Source: a virus. From it: 28,159 nucleotides of DNA. Position numbers and translations under genes: made by a program. The stretch is taken from IMG/VR virus record IMGVR_UViG_3300033151_001031, positions 1-28,159 of that record. The stretch is one strand, 5' to 3'. Positions 1-6,781 of the stretch are shown one piece after another (position 1 is the stretch's first letter; each line of letters opens with the position of its first letter). Below the pieces are notes generated by a model. That model was not told where the DNA came from, ran no database searches, and worked only from the letters and a program-made list of their open reading frames with translations.

Positions 1-911
1 AGGCTGATATCATCAAAGATCTTGCCGGACTGGATCTCTCCTCTATAGCTGCTAAAAGGTTGGTGGCATACGATGAGAGGACATTGGTCAACCGTGAGAC
101 TAAGCGATTCGAGGGTGACCTTGATGCTCTAGAGTTTAACTCTGATGAGAAATATAAAGATGCTATAGACCTGGAACAGGTTTTAACTGATATTAAGCTC
201 AACAATGAACTCATTGAAAAGGTTGATGGACTCCGAATTTTAGTTCAGGAAAATAACACCATCTACGATAACGATGAGGATAGAGATAAGGTTATCGATA
301 AAGAAATTGATCACCTTCAACAAGAGAAAAAGGATATTGAGTCACGTAGAAAAACTATTCTGAAAGAGAATGTTTCTTGGGCAGAGACAATAGTAGCTAT
401 TCAGAAGAAACAGTTTGACACTGATGTCCTGGAGGAGAAATTAACCACCTCATCAGCCCATAACGATGTTGTGAAAAGCAATCTTGACTATATCGCAGCT
501 GAAAAAAAGGTAACAGTATCCGAGAAAACAGCAAAGGATTTGACCAGTAAAATATCTGCTGCAGATACTGAAAAAGAAAACCTTATTAAATCGGCCAAAA
601 TGCCTATCTCATCGCTTTCTTTTGATGAAGAGGGATTGCTCACCTACCAAAACATTCCCTTCTCCCAGGCCTCCCAGGCTGAGAAAATAAGGGTGTCTGT
701 TGCTATCGGGATCGCAATGAACCCGAAACTTAAAGTCCTCCTGATAAAAGAAGGTTCCCTTTTAGATGAAGATAATCTCAATATGATTTCCAAGATGGCT
801 GAAATAAAAGATGCACAACTCTGGGTTGAGACTGTTGGTACCAGAGATGGCTGCAGTGTGATCATGGAGGATGGAGTATCGAAGGATCCTGAAGTAGATA
901 TTGAAGTCTAA
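1..911 (+). CDS. SMC/RecF-like phage ATPase, C-terminal part (5' end outside window)
   Basis: The frame is open from base 3 to the TAA at 909-911, giving 302 codons, so the gene starts upstream; the TTG at 60 is internal. Most of the visible protein is charged and heptad-like, as expected for an SMC/Rad50-type coiled coil. The last ~100 residues look like the C-terminal half of an ABC ATPase head. A signature-like FSQASQAEKIRV replaces the usual LSGGE, followed by a Walker-B-like strand LKVLLIKEGSLLD. In the phage family I recall, this strand also reads as an R/K-D/E-G-S variant rather than hhhhDE. Such proteins usually sit beside phage recombination genes (single-strand annealing protein, exonuclease) and are thought to act in DNA repair or replication. 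The gene heads the + strand replication module. The class assignment is fairly safe; the exact role is inferred. Confidence 0.75.
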   Translation, partial: ADIIKDLAGLDLSSIAAKRLVAYDERTLVNRETKRFEGDLDALEFNSDEKYKDAIDLEQVLTDIKLNNELIEKVDGLRILVQENNTIYDNDEDRDKVIDKEIDHLQQEKKDIESRRKTILKENVSWAETIVAIQKKQFDTDVLEEKLTTSSAHNDVVKSNLDYIAAEKKVTVSEKTAKDLTSKISAADTEKENLIKSAKMPISSLSFDEEGLLTYQNIPFSQASQAEKIRVSVAIGIAMNPKLKVLLIKEGSLLDEDNLNMISKMAEIKDAQLWVETVGTRDGCSVIMEDGVSKDPEVDIEV

Positions 912-1074
912 GCGAGGTGGATGCCCTGCTTACCCAGGTAATGATTTAGCACCTGATGAATGGTGTGAACATAATCGGGGTGAGTGGTGTATCGGTTCCG
1001 GATGTGGAAGAAATAACACTCGTAAGATAAGTATCTACCAAAAGGAAAAGAAGAATGGAAAGGGGATACGTTAA
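901..1074 (+). CDS. Small Cys-rich protein with TTG start, possible zinc knuckle
   Basis: This frame is protein-like across the gap between the ATPase and the replication initiator genes. It encodes 57 residues from the TTG at 901 to the TAA at 1072-1074. A stop (TAG) lies two codons upstream and no ATG is available, so TTG is the only reasonable start. The SD is weak (GAAGGA about 14 nt upstream), so translation may be coupled to the ATPase gene, whose end it overlaps by 11 nt. Cysteines fall at residues 8, 22, 30 and 35, with CPAYPG, EWCEHNRGEWC and GSGCGR contexts. The C-terminus is Lys-rich and could bind nucleic acid. It overlaps the next gene start by 20 nt. I do not recognise the family; a small metal-binding protein is an inference from the four Cys. 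Confidence 0.5.
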   Translation: MKSKRGGCPAYPGNDLAPDEWCEHNRGEWCIGSGCGRNNTRKISIYQKEKKNGKGIR

Positions 1075-1903
1075 ACTCTGGAGGAGATCTATTGACTCTG
1101 TTGTTTTTGAAGACCCAGAGTTGTGGAAATTGTGGAGTCTGTGTTTGATGCTGGCAACCCATAAAGGTAGAACTGTTCTTATAGGGGAAACTAAAGATGC
1201 GGTGAAGATGATTCCTGGTCAGTTCCTAACCGGCAGATATGCTCTCCATAGTCTCTATTATCCAGGCAAGAAAAAGAAGGGTGAGAAAAGGAAATCTCCA
1301 CTAACACTCTGGAGATGGTTGCAAAAACTAAAAAACATGGAAAAACTGAACATCAAATCTTACTCAAAGGCATCTGTAATAACTATATTAAATTGGGAGG
1401 ACTACCAAGTTGGTGAACAAGAAGTGAACAACAGTCGAACATCAGTTGAACATGAGTTGAACACAAACAAGAATGAAAAGAATGAAGAGAATGAAAAGAA
1501 AACTACTAAGAAGGGGAAAATTGATCTAACAAAAATGGAAATGTCTGATGTTGATTTTGAAAAGATTCCTTCAGTAATAACCAAGGAATCGATTGAACAA
1601 TTCATCCTTCATAGAAAAGTTTTGAAAGCACCTCTTACACAAAATGCCTTGGAGTTGACATGTGGGTCAGTGATGAAATGTCATGAGGCATATAACATGG
1701 ATCCAAATGATGCCCTGCAGCACTGTATAAAGATGGGTTGGAGATCCATAAATGTTAAATGGCTGGAAAGGGATTTTGGAAAGAATGGGTCATCCAATCC
1801 TGGCCAGAAAAAAGGAGAAGGCAATAAACATGGAGACTTCGATAAAAGAGATTATAGCGAAGACACTACCAGTACCGAAAACATTCCCGAGTACCTCAAA
1901 TGA
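1055..1903 (+). CDS. Replication initiator-like protein (winged helix plus DnaD/DnaT-like C-terminus)
   Basis: This 282-aa protein lies directly upstream of a DnaC-like helicase loader, the usual place for a phage replication initiator. The ATG at 1055 has an AAAAGGAAAAG SD. Residues about 1-115 look like the N-terminal winged-helix domain of phage replisome organisers (GYVKLWRR at the start; a recognition-helix-like SPLTLWRWLQKLK at 81-93). Residues 120-165 are a polar Asn/Lys/Glu linker. Residues 175-240 (FILHRKVLKAPLT, then MGWRSINVKWL) match the small helical C-terminal domain of DnaD/DnaT-type proteins, which contacts loader and helicase. Its expected job is to bind the phage origin and recruit the loader encoded next. 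Family is assigned from pattern and neighbourhood, not from a search. Confidence 0.68.
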   Translation: MERGYVKLWRRSIDSVVFEDPELWKLWSLCLMLATHKGRTVLIGETKDAVKMIPGQFLTGRYALHSLYYPGKKKKGEKRKSPLTLWRWLQKLKNMEKLNIKSYSKASVITILNWEDYQVGEQEVNNSRTSVEHELNTNKNEKNEENEKKTTKKGKIDLTKMEMSDVDFEKIPSVITKESIEQFILHRKVLKAPLTQNALELTCGSVMKCHEAYNMDPNDALQHCIKMGWRSINVKWLERDFGKNGSSNPGQKKGEGNKHGDFDKRDYSEDTTSTENIPEYLK

Positions 1904-2630
1904 TGGGACAGAGAAGGTTCTTTGTGAGCATGGTCATGAGGTTTGGATGAGGGGGAGCAGGGTGGAACACTATGAATGCGGTGAATGCTCCGAAAAATAT
2001 TCCGAAAGGATCAAGGCTATAGATAAGTTTGAAAGTATACAACACGATTTTAAGATGAGGATGTATGAACTTGAACCTTTCAATAAAATTCCAAAGAGGT
2101 TCAAGGATAAAACTCTTGATAACTATGAAGCAAACTCGAATGATCAAAGTGCTGTCCTGAATCTTTGTAAAAAATACATAGAAAACTACGACACTGTTAA
2201 AGAGAAAGGAACGTGTCTGGTTTTTTGTGGGATGCCTGGGACAGGTAAGACCCATTTGGCTTATGCGATAGTTAAGGCACTGAGAGAGCAAATGGTATGT
2301 GCAATAAAAATAAATGCTGCAGAGATGACCAGTGTTGTTAAGGAGGCTATCACTGGGAAAACAGACGAGAGTGCCGGTGATGTTTCCAGCACATTCAAAA
2401 GAATTGACATGCTGGTAATAGATGAGGTCGGTGTCCAGGTTGAATCTGATTCAGAGAGGAGGGTTTTCTTTGACATCATTAACGGTCGATATGATGAGAT
2501 GAGGCCGACCATTTTAATTTCAAACCTTAAAATAGAGGAGTTGACCAAGTTCATTGGGGTTCGTGTTATCGATAGGATGAAAGAGAACAATGGTGTTGTA
2601 TTTGGTTTTGGTTGGAACTCTTACAGATAA
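1830..2630 (+). CDS. DnaC-like helicase loader, AAA+ ATPase
   Basis: The ATG at 1830 is preferred over the longer frame from 1752 because AAAAGGAGAAG lies just upstream; this gives 266 aa and a 74-nt overlap with the initiator gene. The AAA+ core is clear. Walker A is GMPGTGKT at residues 134-141, Walker B is LVIDE at 195-199, a sensor-1-like TILISN ends at Asn232, and a DRM arginine-finger-like segment lies near 248-250. The N-terminal part has Cys32, His34/His36 and Cys50-x2-Cys53, a small zinc-knuckle-like element seen in many phage DnaC/IstB-type loaders. The expected role is to load the host or phage replicative helicase at the origin, in partnership with the upstream initiator. Confidence 0.87.
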   Translation: METSIKEIIAKTLPVPKTFPSTSNDGTEKVLCEHGHEVWMRGSRVEHYECGECSEKYSERIKAIDKFESIQHDFKMRMYELEPFNKIPKRFKDKTLDNYEANSNDQSAVLNLCKKYIENYDTVKEKGTCLVFCGMPGTGKTHLAYAIVKALREQMVCAIKINAAEMTSVVKEAITGKTDESAGDVSSTFKRIDMLVIDEVGVQVESDSERRVFFDIINGRYDEMRPTILISNLKIEELTKFIGVRVIDRMKENNGVVFGFGWNSYR

Positions 2631-2648
2631 AACAAACAGGAGAATATT

Positions 2649-3140
2649 ATGATCAAGAGATTGGATTCCAGGGGAGTTGTTGCATGTGTTGATCTACTGG
2701 TGGCAACCCCTGAGGACTACAGAGGGATAACTCAGGTAATGGTCGCAAAATCATTATCAGCCCAAACAGGAGAGGATGTTAGGGTTGGGCACATGCCGAG
2801 GTTGGTCAAAGATGCATTAAAGGATTTAGGGGAGGAAGGGCCTTGGCAATATTCAAAAATAATGGTTCCGGTGAAGGAGAAAGTCCAACCTGAAAGCGAG
2901 GGGAGTGGTGACGATACACTCGATCTGCTTGAGGAATATGCCTCCGCTCATGAGGAAATTGTACAAAAACTTTATTTCTTCCTTAGGCAGCAGTCGAAAA
3001 GGATAAATGAACTGATCTCTATCAACAACGGACTGGAACCGTATAAATATAAATGTATGGTTGAGGGGAAGTACCACCTTCACCATTTAATCACTGACCC
3101 ACTCCATGAGGTAGTGGGGAGGGATCGTCTGGATGAGTAA
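2649..3140 (+). CDS. Unknown protein of the replication module
   Basis: This 163-aa protein has an ATG at 2649 preceded by AACAGGAGAATATT, a good SD. It sits 18 nt after the helicase loader and is probably in the same operon. The first ~85 residues read like a compact alpha/beta or winged-helix-type unit (EDYRGITQVMVAKSLSA, then VGHMPRLVKDALKDL). Residues 95-140 are predicted helical (DLLEEYASAHEEIVQKLYFFLRQQ). There is a His cluster near the C-terminus (KYHLHHLI). No family is recognised. A DNA-binding accessory replication protein is possible from context only. Its TAA stop forms a TAATG overlap with a 25-codon reading frame downstream. Confidence 0.75.
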   Translation: MIKRLDSRGVVACVDLLVATPEDYRGITQVMVAKSLSAQTGEDVRVGHMPRLVKDALKDLGEEGPWQYSKIMVPVKEKVQPESEGSGDDTLDLLEEYASAHEEIVQKLYFFLRQQSKRINELISINNGLEPYKYKCMVEGKYHLHHLITDPLHEVVGRDRLDE

Positions 3141-3217
3141 TGCCTAAGTATAGGGAGAGATTTAAATTCAACAGAGGAGCATATAGTGCCCTTGTACCCT
3201 GGTATGCCAAGTATTGA
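3140..3217 (+). CDS. Possible 25-aa peptide coupled to the upstream gene
   Basis: The ATG at 3140 shares its A with the TAA stop of the previous gene (TAATG), an arrangement that favours re-initiation. The frame stops at 3215-3217. The 25-residue product is basic and aromatic (MPKYRERFKFNRG, then LVPWYAKY at the end). It overlaps the GTG start region of the next gene in another frame. There is no convincing independent SD, so this may simply be leader sequence. Low confidence. Confidence 0.28.
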   Translation: MPKYRERFKFNRGAYSALVPWYAKY

Positions 3218-3401
3218 TGCCTATGGATATGTGAACAAAGAAGGTGTTCACATGACAAGAGTAACCAGAAACGGAAAAATAATTAAGGAGGAACCTACAC
3301 CACCGGAACAGATCAAACCGAAAGAGAGTTGTCATTTATGGAAGTATGGAGATGATGGCATTAAAGATAAAACTTTTAAAAAAATTACGAGGAAAAAATG
3401 A
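3186..3401 (+). CDS. Small hypothetical protein (GTG start)
   Basis: This 71-aa frame starts at the GTG at 3186, with AGAGGAG six nt upstream. The in-frame ATG at 3204 lacks a comparable SD, so GTG is favoured. The protein is polar and basic, with a Pro-rich centre (EEPTPPEQIKPKE) and a Lys-rich C-terminus (DKTFKKITRKK). It has no recognisable domain. It overlaps the next gene by four nt (ATGA at 3398-3401), showing membership of the same operon. Confidence 0.62.
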   Translation: MPLYPGMPSIDAYGYVNKEGVHMTRVTRNGKIIKEEPTPPEQIKPKESCHLWKYGDDGIKDKTFKKITRKK

Positions 3402-3886
3402 CAGAGATTAATTTGGATGCATCAAAGGAAGATATCAGGTTGGAAATTGACAATGAGGTGGCGAGGTCATGCCGGATACATGATCCCCAGTTCGATTCTC
3501 CCCTTGAGGCCCTTGGAGTACTCACGGAAGAGTACTATGAGTGTGTTGAGGCCTTCAGGATGTCTAAGGATAAGTATCCTGAGGGGAACATTAAACTCAG
3601 GATAGAGTTGGTGCAGCTGGCAGCTATGTGCCAGAAGGCATTTTTTTCAGTTCCTGACTGGGATCCTGAGGTGTTTGAGAAAATGGTAGACGAGGCACAT
3701 GAGGAAAATTATTCTACCATGTCTGCCTTGGGTTCAGTTACCAGGAGTTACCATAGAATCTTGATGATATTCGTTTCTAGCGAAATATCTACGGTTGAAC
3801 GCATGAATATGCTACGGACAGCACTGGTGAAGCTGTACTTCAGTTGTTTGTCCAGCATCATGTCATGCTGTGTTTATCAAAAATGA
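3398..3886 (+). CDS. MazG-like / NTP-pyrophosphohydrolase-related protein
   Basis: This 162-aa protein starts at ATG 3398 (ATGA overlap, upstream GAGGAAAAA). Residues 35-80 resemble phage MazG-like proteins. They show EALGVLTEEYYE, carrying the EExxE part of the metal-binding motif at residues 44-48, followed after ~20 residues by RIELVQLAAMCQKA, like the second helix (ExxQxAAM) of that family. The second acidic position (ExxD in true MazG) is not obvious, so catalysis is uncertain. Enzymes of this fold hydrolyse NTPs or dNTPs and could tune nucleotide pools or (p)ppGpp during infection. Residues 100-162 extend beyond the usual core and are unknown. Confidence 0.5.
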   Translation: MTEINLDASKEDIRLEIDNEVARSCRIHDPQFDSPLEALGVLTEEYYECVEAFRMSKDKYPEGNIKLRIELVQLAAMCQKAFFSVPDWDPEVFEKMVDEAHEENYSTMSALGSVTRSYHRILMIFVSSEISTVERMNMLRTALVKLYFSCLSSIMSCCVYQK

Positions 3887-3903
3887 GTTTTGATGGAGGT
3901 GTT

Positions 3904-4176
3904 ATGAAAAACCCCAGATTTAAAGACCTGTGGGCAAGGTTGACCTTTAAAGGAAAGGTCAGGATGGTAAGGAATAGACTCTTGATGTCGCTTATGCCCC
4001 GTGACGATGAGATGAGGTTTGCTATGGGATCGTGTATTGATGTCATCCAGTATGCCCTCAAGAAAGAAAGGATAACGAGGGCCGATGCCGAGAGGTTTTG
4101 TCTTATGGTGTTGGATGGTAAGTATTTTAATGTGATTAATAGTCTTTCTGACAAGACCTTTGCGGAGGAGAAATGA
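3904..4176 (+). CDS. Small hypothetical protein, helical and basic
   Basis: The ATG at 3904 is chosen because GGAGGT lies five nt upstream, giving 90 aa. An alternative in-frame ATG at 3883 overlaps the preceding stop as ATGA and would add seven residues. The protein is basic and predicted mostly helical (LWARLTFKGKVRMVRNRLL; DVIQYALKKERITRADAERF). It ends in an ATGA overlap with the CHC2 finger gene. No family is recognised. Its place between MazG-like and zinc-finger genes suggests a role in DNA metabolism or regulation, which is inference only. Confidence 0.65.
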   Translation: MKNPRFKDLWARLTFKGKVRMVRNRLLMSLMPRDDEMRFAMGSCIDVIQYALKKERITRADAERFCLMVLDGKYFNVINSLSDKTFAEEK

Positions 4177-4394
4177 GTGAGATAGTTGATGAGATAAGTA
4201 AGGTAGTTAAATTAAGAGAATCTGGTGTTGTCTACCTGGGGTTATGTCCGTTTCATGAGGAGATAACCCCATCCTTCTCTGTAAGGAAATCCACCGAAAG
4301 GTTCCACTGTTATGGTTGTGGAGTGGATGGGGATTTGAAAGAATTCTTAAAATTAATGGAAGAAAAAAAAGAGGTAGAGAATAGTGATAAATAA
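4173..4394 (+). CDS. Stand-alone CHC2 zinc-finger protein (DnaG primase N-terminal type)
   Basis: This 73-aa protein contains the zinc motif of bacterial and phage primases: Cys25-P-F-His28, then Cys46-x2-Cys49, within [17 protein letters not shown] and RFHCYGCG, followed by the usual GDLKEFLK helix. In full DnaG this domain recognises the single-stranded template start site. The TOPRIM polymerase domain is absent here, and no other primase is seen in the window. The product may assist a host or phage primase encoded elsewhere, or act as a small regulator of priming. It overlaps the previous gene by four nt (ATGA) and the SSB gene by 11 nt. Confidence 0.85.
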   Translation: MSEIVDEISKVVKLRESGVVYLGLCPFHEEITPSFSVRKSTERFHCYGCGVDGDLKEFLKLMEEKKEVENSDK

Positions 4395-4815
4395 AGTGAT
4401 TTTGGTAGGAAACCTCGGGCAGGATCCAGAGGTAAGGTATACCCAGGCAGGCACAGCTGTTGCCTCTTTCTCTCTTGCTACATCAGAAAGGTGGAAAGAT
4501 AAGGAAGGGAATCAACAGGAGAAGACTGAGTGGCACAGGATTACTGCCTGGAGCAGGCTCGGGGAAATTTGTGGGGAGTATTTATCCAAAGGTCAGCAAG
4601 TTTATGTGGAGGGTAAACTGGAGACCAGAAAATGGCAGGACAAAGATGGTAGTGATAGGTATACCACTGAGGTAATTATTCAGGTGATGAAGATGCTCGG
4701 TGCCAAGGGATCATCAGGAGGTCAGCAAAGAGGTGGCCAGGAAAGTGGCCAGGAAGGTGGATTCCAGGACAGTGGTAGAGGGTATGAAGGAACTGGAGAG
4801 GATGTTCCGTTTTAA
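4384..4815 (+). CDS. ssb: Single-stranded DNA-binding protein
   Basis: This is a textbook bacterial/phage SSB of 143 aa. The OB fold starts [21 protein letters not shown] and continues with [29 protein letters not shown] and [21 protein letters not shown] Gly/Gln-rich disordered tail follows, and the acidic tip EDVPF matches the conserved DDIPF tip used to bind partner proteins. The start is GTG 4384, inside the end of the CHC2 gene; AAAGAGGTAGAGA upstream acts as the SD. It coats single-stranded DNA during phage replication and recruits repair and replication partners. Confidence 0.96.
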   Translation: MINKVILVGNLGQDPEVRYTQAGTAVASFSLATSERWKDKEGNQQEKTEWHRITAWSRLGEICGEYLSKGQQVYVEGKLETRKWQDKDGSDRYTTEVIIQVMKMLGAKGSSGGQQRGGQESGQEGGFQDSGRGYEGTGEDVPF

Positions 4816-4870
4816 CTAAATAATCTCGGTGTGTATATGTTTCTGGAAAATGTAAAAAAAGGAGAATGTA

Positions 4871-5389
4871 ATGAAAGAACCAAAATTTACAGTAGTTGAG
4901 TACCCAGTTTTGTTTGATGAACTTTCTTGGTATATTGGAGATTTGAGAAACCTCTATTCCAAAGCAATGAACGAGGCTGCACCTGAATTTAAAAGGGGTG
5001 ATCAATCTGAAAACGTGAATCCTATGGGTGTCCTTGGTGAGATGGTTATGCATAAATATCTCACAGACAAAGGTGTGAAGTTTTCAGCTGATCCTTTCAT
5101 TGGGGTTGTAGGGAAAGGTGCTGATCTTATAATCGGATCTGATCATGTTGATGTGAAAACATCCAGGCCGGATGCTCCAGATTTTCTGGTTAATGAGAAA
5201 GCTCACAATAAAACCGGAAAAAAGGTTACTCATTATTGTTTTGTGAAAAAACTTTCACCAGGGTGGGTTGTTTTTATAGTGCTACCTTACGGTGTTATTG
5301 GGAAGTGGAACGTGAAGGATTGCAAGTACAGTAATGCATATGCCCTTCCTGTGAGTGAAGCAAAAAAACTGTATGGTGACTGGGAGTAG
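4871..5389 (+). CDS. PD-(D/E)XK nuclease-like protein
   Basis: This 172-aa protein starts at ATG 4871 with an AAAAAAGGAG SD. A plausible PD-(D/E)XK core is visible: Glu57 in GVLGEMVMHKYL (the early helix acid), Asp85 in GKGADLIIG, and Asp94-x-Lys96 in HVDVKTS. Spacing and hydrophobic strands fit restriction-endonuclease-fold proteins. The C-terminus (LSPGWVVFIVLPYGVIGKWNV) would supply further strands. Lying just after SSB at the end of the replication module, it could be a recombination or resolution nuclease or a host-DNA-degrading enzyme. The fold is moderately supported; the substrate is unknown. It is the last + strand gene before the convergent terminator. Confidence 0.6.
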   Translation: MKEPKFTVVEYPVLFDELSWYIGDLRNLYSKAMNEAAPEFKRGDQSENVNPMGVLGEMVMHKYLTDKGVKFSADPFIGVVGKGADLIIGSDHVDVKTSRPDAPDFLVNEKAHNKTGKKVTHYCFVKKLSPGWVVFIVLPYGVIGKWNVKDCKYSNAYALPVSEAKKLYGDWE

Positions 5390-5406
5390 TGAGACCAGAA
5401 AAGAAT

Positions 5407-5428
5407 GCCGGTGACACGCACCGGCTTT
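5407..5428. terminator. Bidirectional intrinsic terminator between convergent operons
   Basis: A perfect 7-bp stem, GCCGGTG (5407-5413) and CACCGGC (5419-5425), closes a 5-nt loop. On the + strand it is followed by TTTAATCTT. On the - strand it is followed by ATTCTTTT. It lies just after the nuclease-like gene (+) and just after the 27-aa zinc-ribbon gene (-), so it can end both converging transcription units. Confidence 0.72.
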
Positions 5429-5435
5429 AATCTTA

Positions 5436-5519
5436 TCAGCAGGTGCTGGATCCGCATACTAAGCAGATCCAGCATCCACCATCCCACATCATCCTTACTC
5501 CGCATTCTTCACAGGTCAA
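5436..5519 (-). CDS. 27-aa zinc-ribbon micro-protein (TTG start)
   Basis: On the - strand a TTG at 5519-5517 lies six nt after ACGGAG and opens a 27-codon frame ending in TGA (5438-5436). The product has six Cys in a compact double-knuckle layout: TCEECG near the N-terminus, then GGCWICLVCGSSTC to the end. This resembles the free C-terminal zinc ribbon of B12-dependent ribonucleotide reductases and small phage zinc-ribbon proteins. A later ATG pair would remove the first CxxC, which argues for the TTG start. It is the last gene of the - strand cluster, followed by the terminator. Function unknown; metal binding is inferred from spacing. Confidence 0.6.
   Translation of the reverse strand: MTCEECGVRMMWDGGCWICLVCGSSTC
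5444..5474. repeat. Perfect 9-bp inverted repeat inside the zinc-ribbon micro-gene
   Basis: TGCTGGATC (5444-5452) and GATCCAGCA (5466-5474) are exact reverse complements around a 13-nt loop. The hairpin lies within the coding sequence of the 27-aa gene. It would fold in its mRNA shortly before the stop codon, ahead of the terminator. Confidence 0.7.
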
Positions 5520-5530
5520 ATCGATCTCCG

Positions 5531-6361
5531 TTAATCAAAATAAACAATAACTTTTGAAAGTTCTTTTCCTGCAGGCCCAAAGATAGATGCCTTTGTACCG
5601 TTGGATTCCTCTGGGGAATTATTGGTACCGCAAAAGAATGTTTCGTGACTATGACCCTCTGGGCTGAAGTCTTTAGACCCATCAGGAACAACAAATACAT
5701 AATCGATTTCAGGCCAATAAAACACCAAGGTTCCTTTATACCCTGGTCTCAACCAAGTGAAGGATTTATTGTGGACAAATTTAAGATCTGTCCACTCTTC
5801 TTTACGGAATAGACCTTCTGCTTCTGCAGGCCTGCCATCGTGCTCCTTGGTCTCCTCTACGATCTCGATATAGCATTCTTCAGATCTGCAGTTGGCACCA
5901 GTGATGATGGCCATCCCTCTTCCTTGAACGTCAGACTGTTTTATAATTGTGGATCCATGTACAAGTCGGATCCCGTTATGACTCATCACCGGTATAGTAA
6001 CACACCCAGCAATTACGACTAAGAACTGTTGAGGGTAATCTTTCATCGGCAGGTTGAAGTACCACATAGGCCGGTCACCGTTATGTCGGCCATGGTACCT
6101 GCCAATCTCCTTACTTGTATCAAGGTCTTCATAAGGTTCATCGTCAGGTTCAAGGAAACTGTCATCAAGTTCCTCAAGTGGCTTGGTGTTCTCCCATTTG
6201 TCTCTTTTACCTAAGAGCCAATCGAAGTTGTCTGGATCCATTAACCAGTCACGGAAACCGATAAGGAATTTTTCCGTGACTCCTGGGAAGTTCACTGTTG
6301 ATACCAAGAGTATCACCAGGAGCCTCAACTTTGTTGCACTGAACGTCTTCAACAGATTCAT
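5531..6361 (-). CDS. Unknown protein with N-terminal hydrophobic segment (signal or anchor)
   Basis: The start is set at the ATG at 6361-6359 because AAGGAGATAAAG precedes it; an ATG eight codons upstream contains this SD inside its frame. This gives 276 aa. Residues ~10-28 (TKLRLLVILLVSTVNFPGV) form a hydrophobic stretch after a short basic N-terminus, compatible with a signal peptide or single membrane anchor. Residues ~60-85 are acidic (PLEELDDSFLEPDDEPYEDL). The rest looks like mixed beta structure with a few Cys (GANCRSEECYIEI; ETFFCGTNN). A secreted or envelope-associated phage protein is possible. No family is recognised. Only 11 nt separate its stop from the downstream TTG gene. Confidence 0.7.
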   Translation of the reverse strand: MNLLKTFSATKLRLLVILLVSTVNFPGVTEKFLIGFRDWLMDPDNFDWLLGKRDKWENTKPLEELDDSFLEPDDEPYEDLDTSKEIGRYHGRHNGDRPMWYFNLPMKDYPQQFLVVIAGCVTIPVMSHNGIRLVHGSTIIKQSDVQGRGMAIITGANCRSEECYIEIVEETKEHDGRPAEAEGLFRKEEWTDLKFVHNKSFTWLRPGYKGTLVFYWPEIDYVFVVPDGSKDFSPEGHSHETFFCGTNNSPEESNGTKASIFGPAGKELSKVIVYFD

Positions 6362-6412
6362 CGTTTTCTTTATCTCCTTTTGCATGCTATAAATTAGCCG
6401 ATCTTGTAGCGA

Positions 6413-6781
6413 TTATCCGACAGAGATTACTACAGGAACACGGAATTTCTTTTTTTTCTTAACGTTTGGATCCCAGCATTCCATACCCCACATAGAACCA
6501 TACCCACAACGGAGAACATCAACATCTATTCTCGCCTTCTGGTTATTTGAGGTGATGGACACAGTATCTGCTTTTCCTTTTTTTGTAATGGTAAAAATAA
6601 TAGTGGCCTTGATTTGTCTTCCTGCAGCATCCTCAGAAAAAACCACATTCTCACAACCCAGAATATCACCTCTCTTGTTTTTAACAACAGCAAAAGCACC
6701 TTTCAACAGGTGTCTAAATACTGACTTTCTCCATATTTTATAGGCGTAGTCATGCATAGTTGCGTTGCTAATAATTATCAT
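6413..6781 (-). CDS. Hypothetical protein
   Basis: This 122-aa protein starts in an ATGA overlap with the stop of the preceding (upstream on -) gene, with AGAGGTTATT before the ATG. The sequence is mixed alpha/beta: an N-terminal segment YAYKIWRKSVFRHLLKG, a central strand-rich part IKATIIFTITKKGKADTVSIT, and a basic KKKKKF run near the C-terminus. Two Cys (LRCGYG; MECWDP) are not arranged as an obvious metal site. No family is recognised. Translational coupling to the upstream gene suggests related function. Confidence 0.65.
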   Translation of the reverse strand: MIIISNATMHDYAYKIWRKSVFRHLLKGAFAVVKNKRGDILGCENVVFSEDAAGRQIKATIIFTITKKGKADTVSITSNNQKARIDVDVLRCGYGSMWGMECWDPNVKKKKKFRVPVVISVG

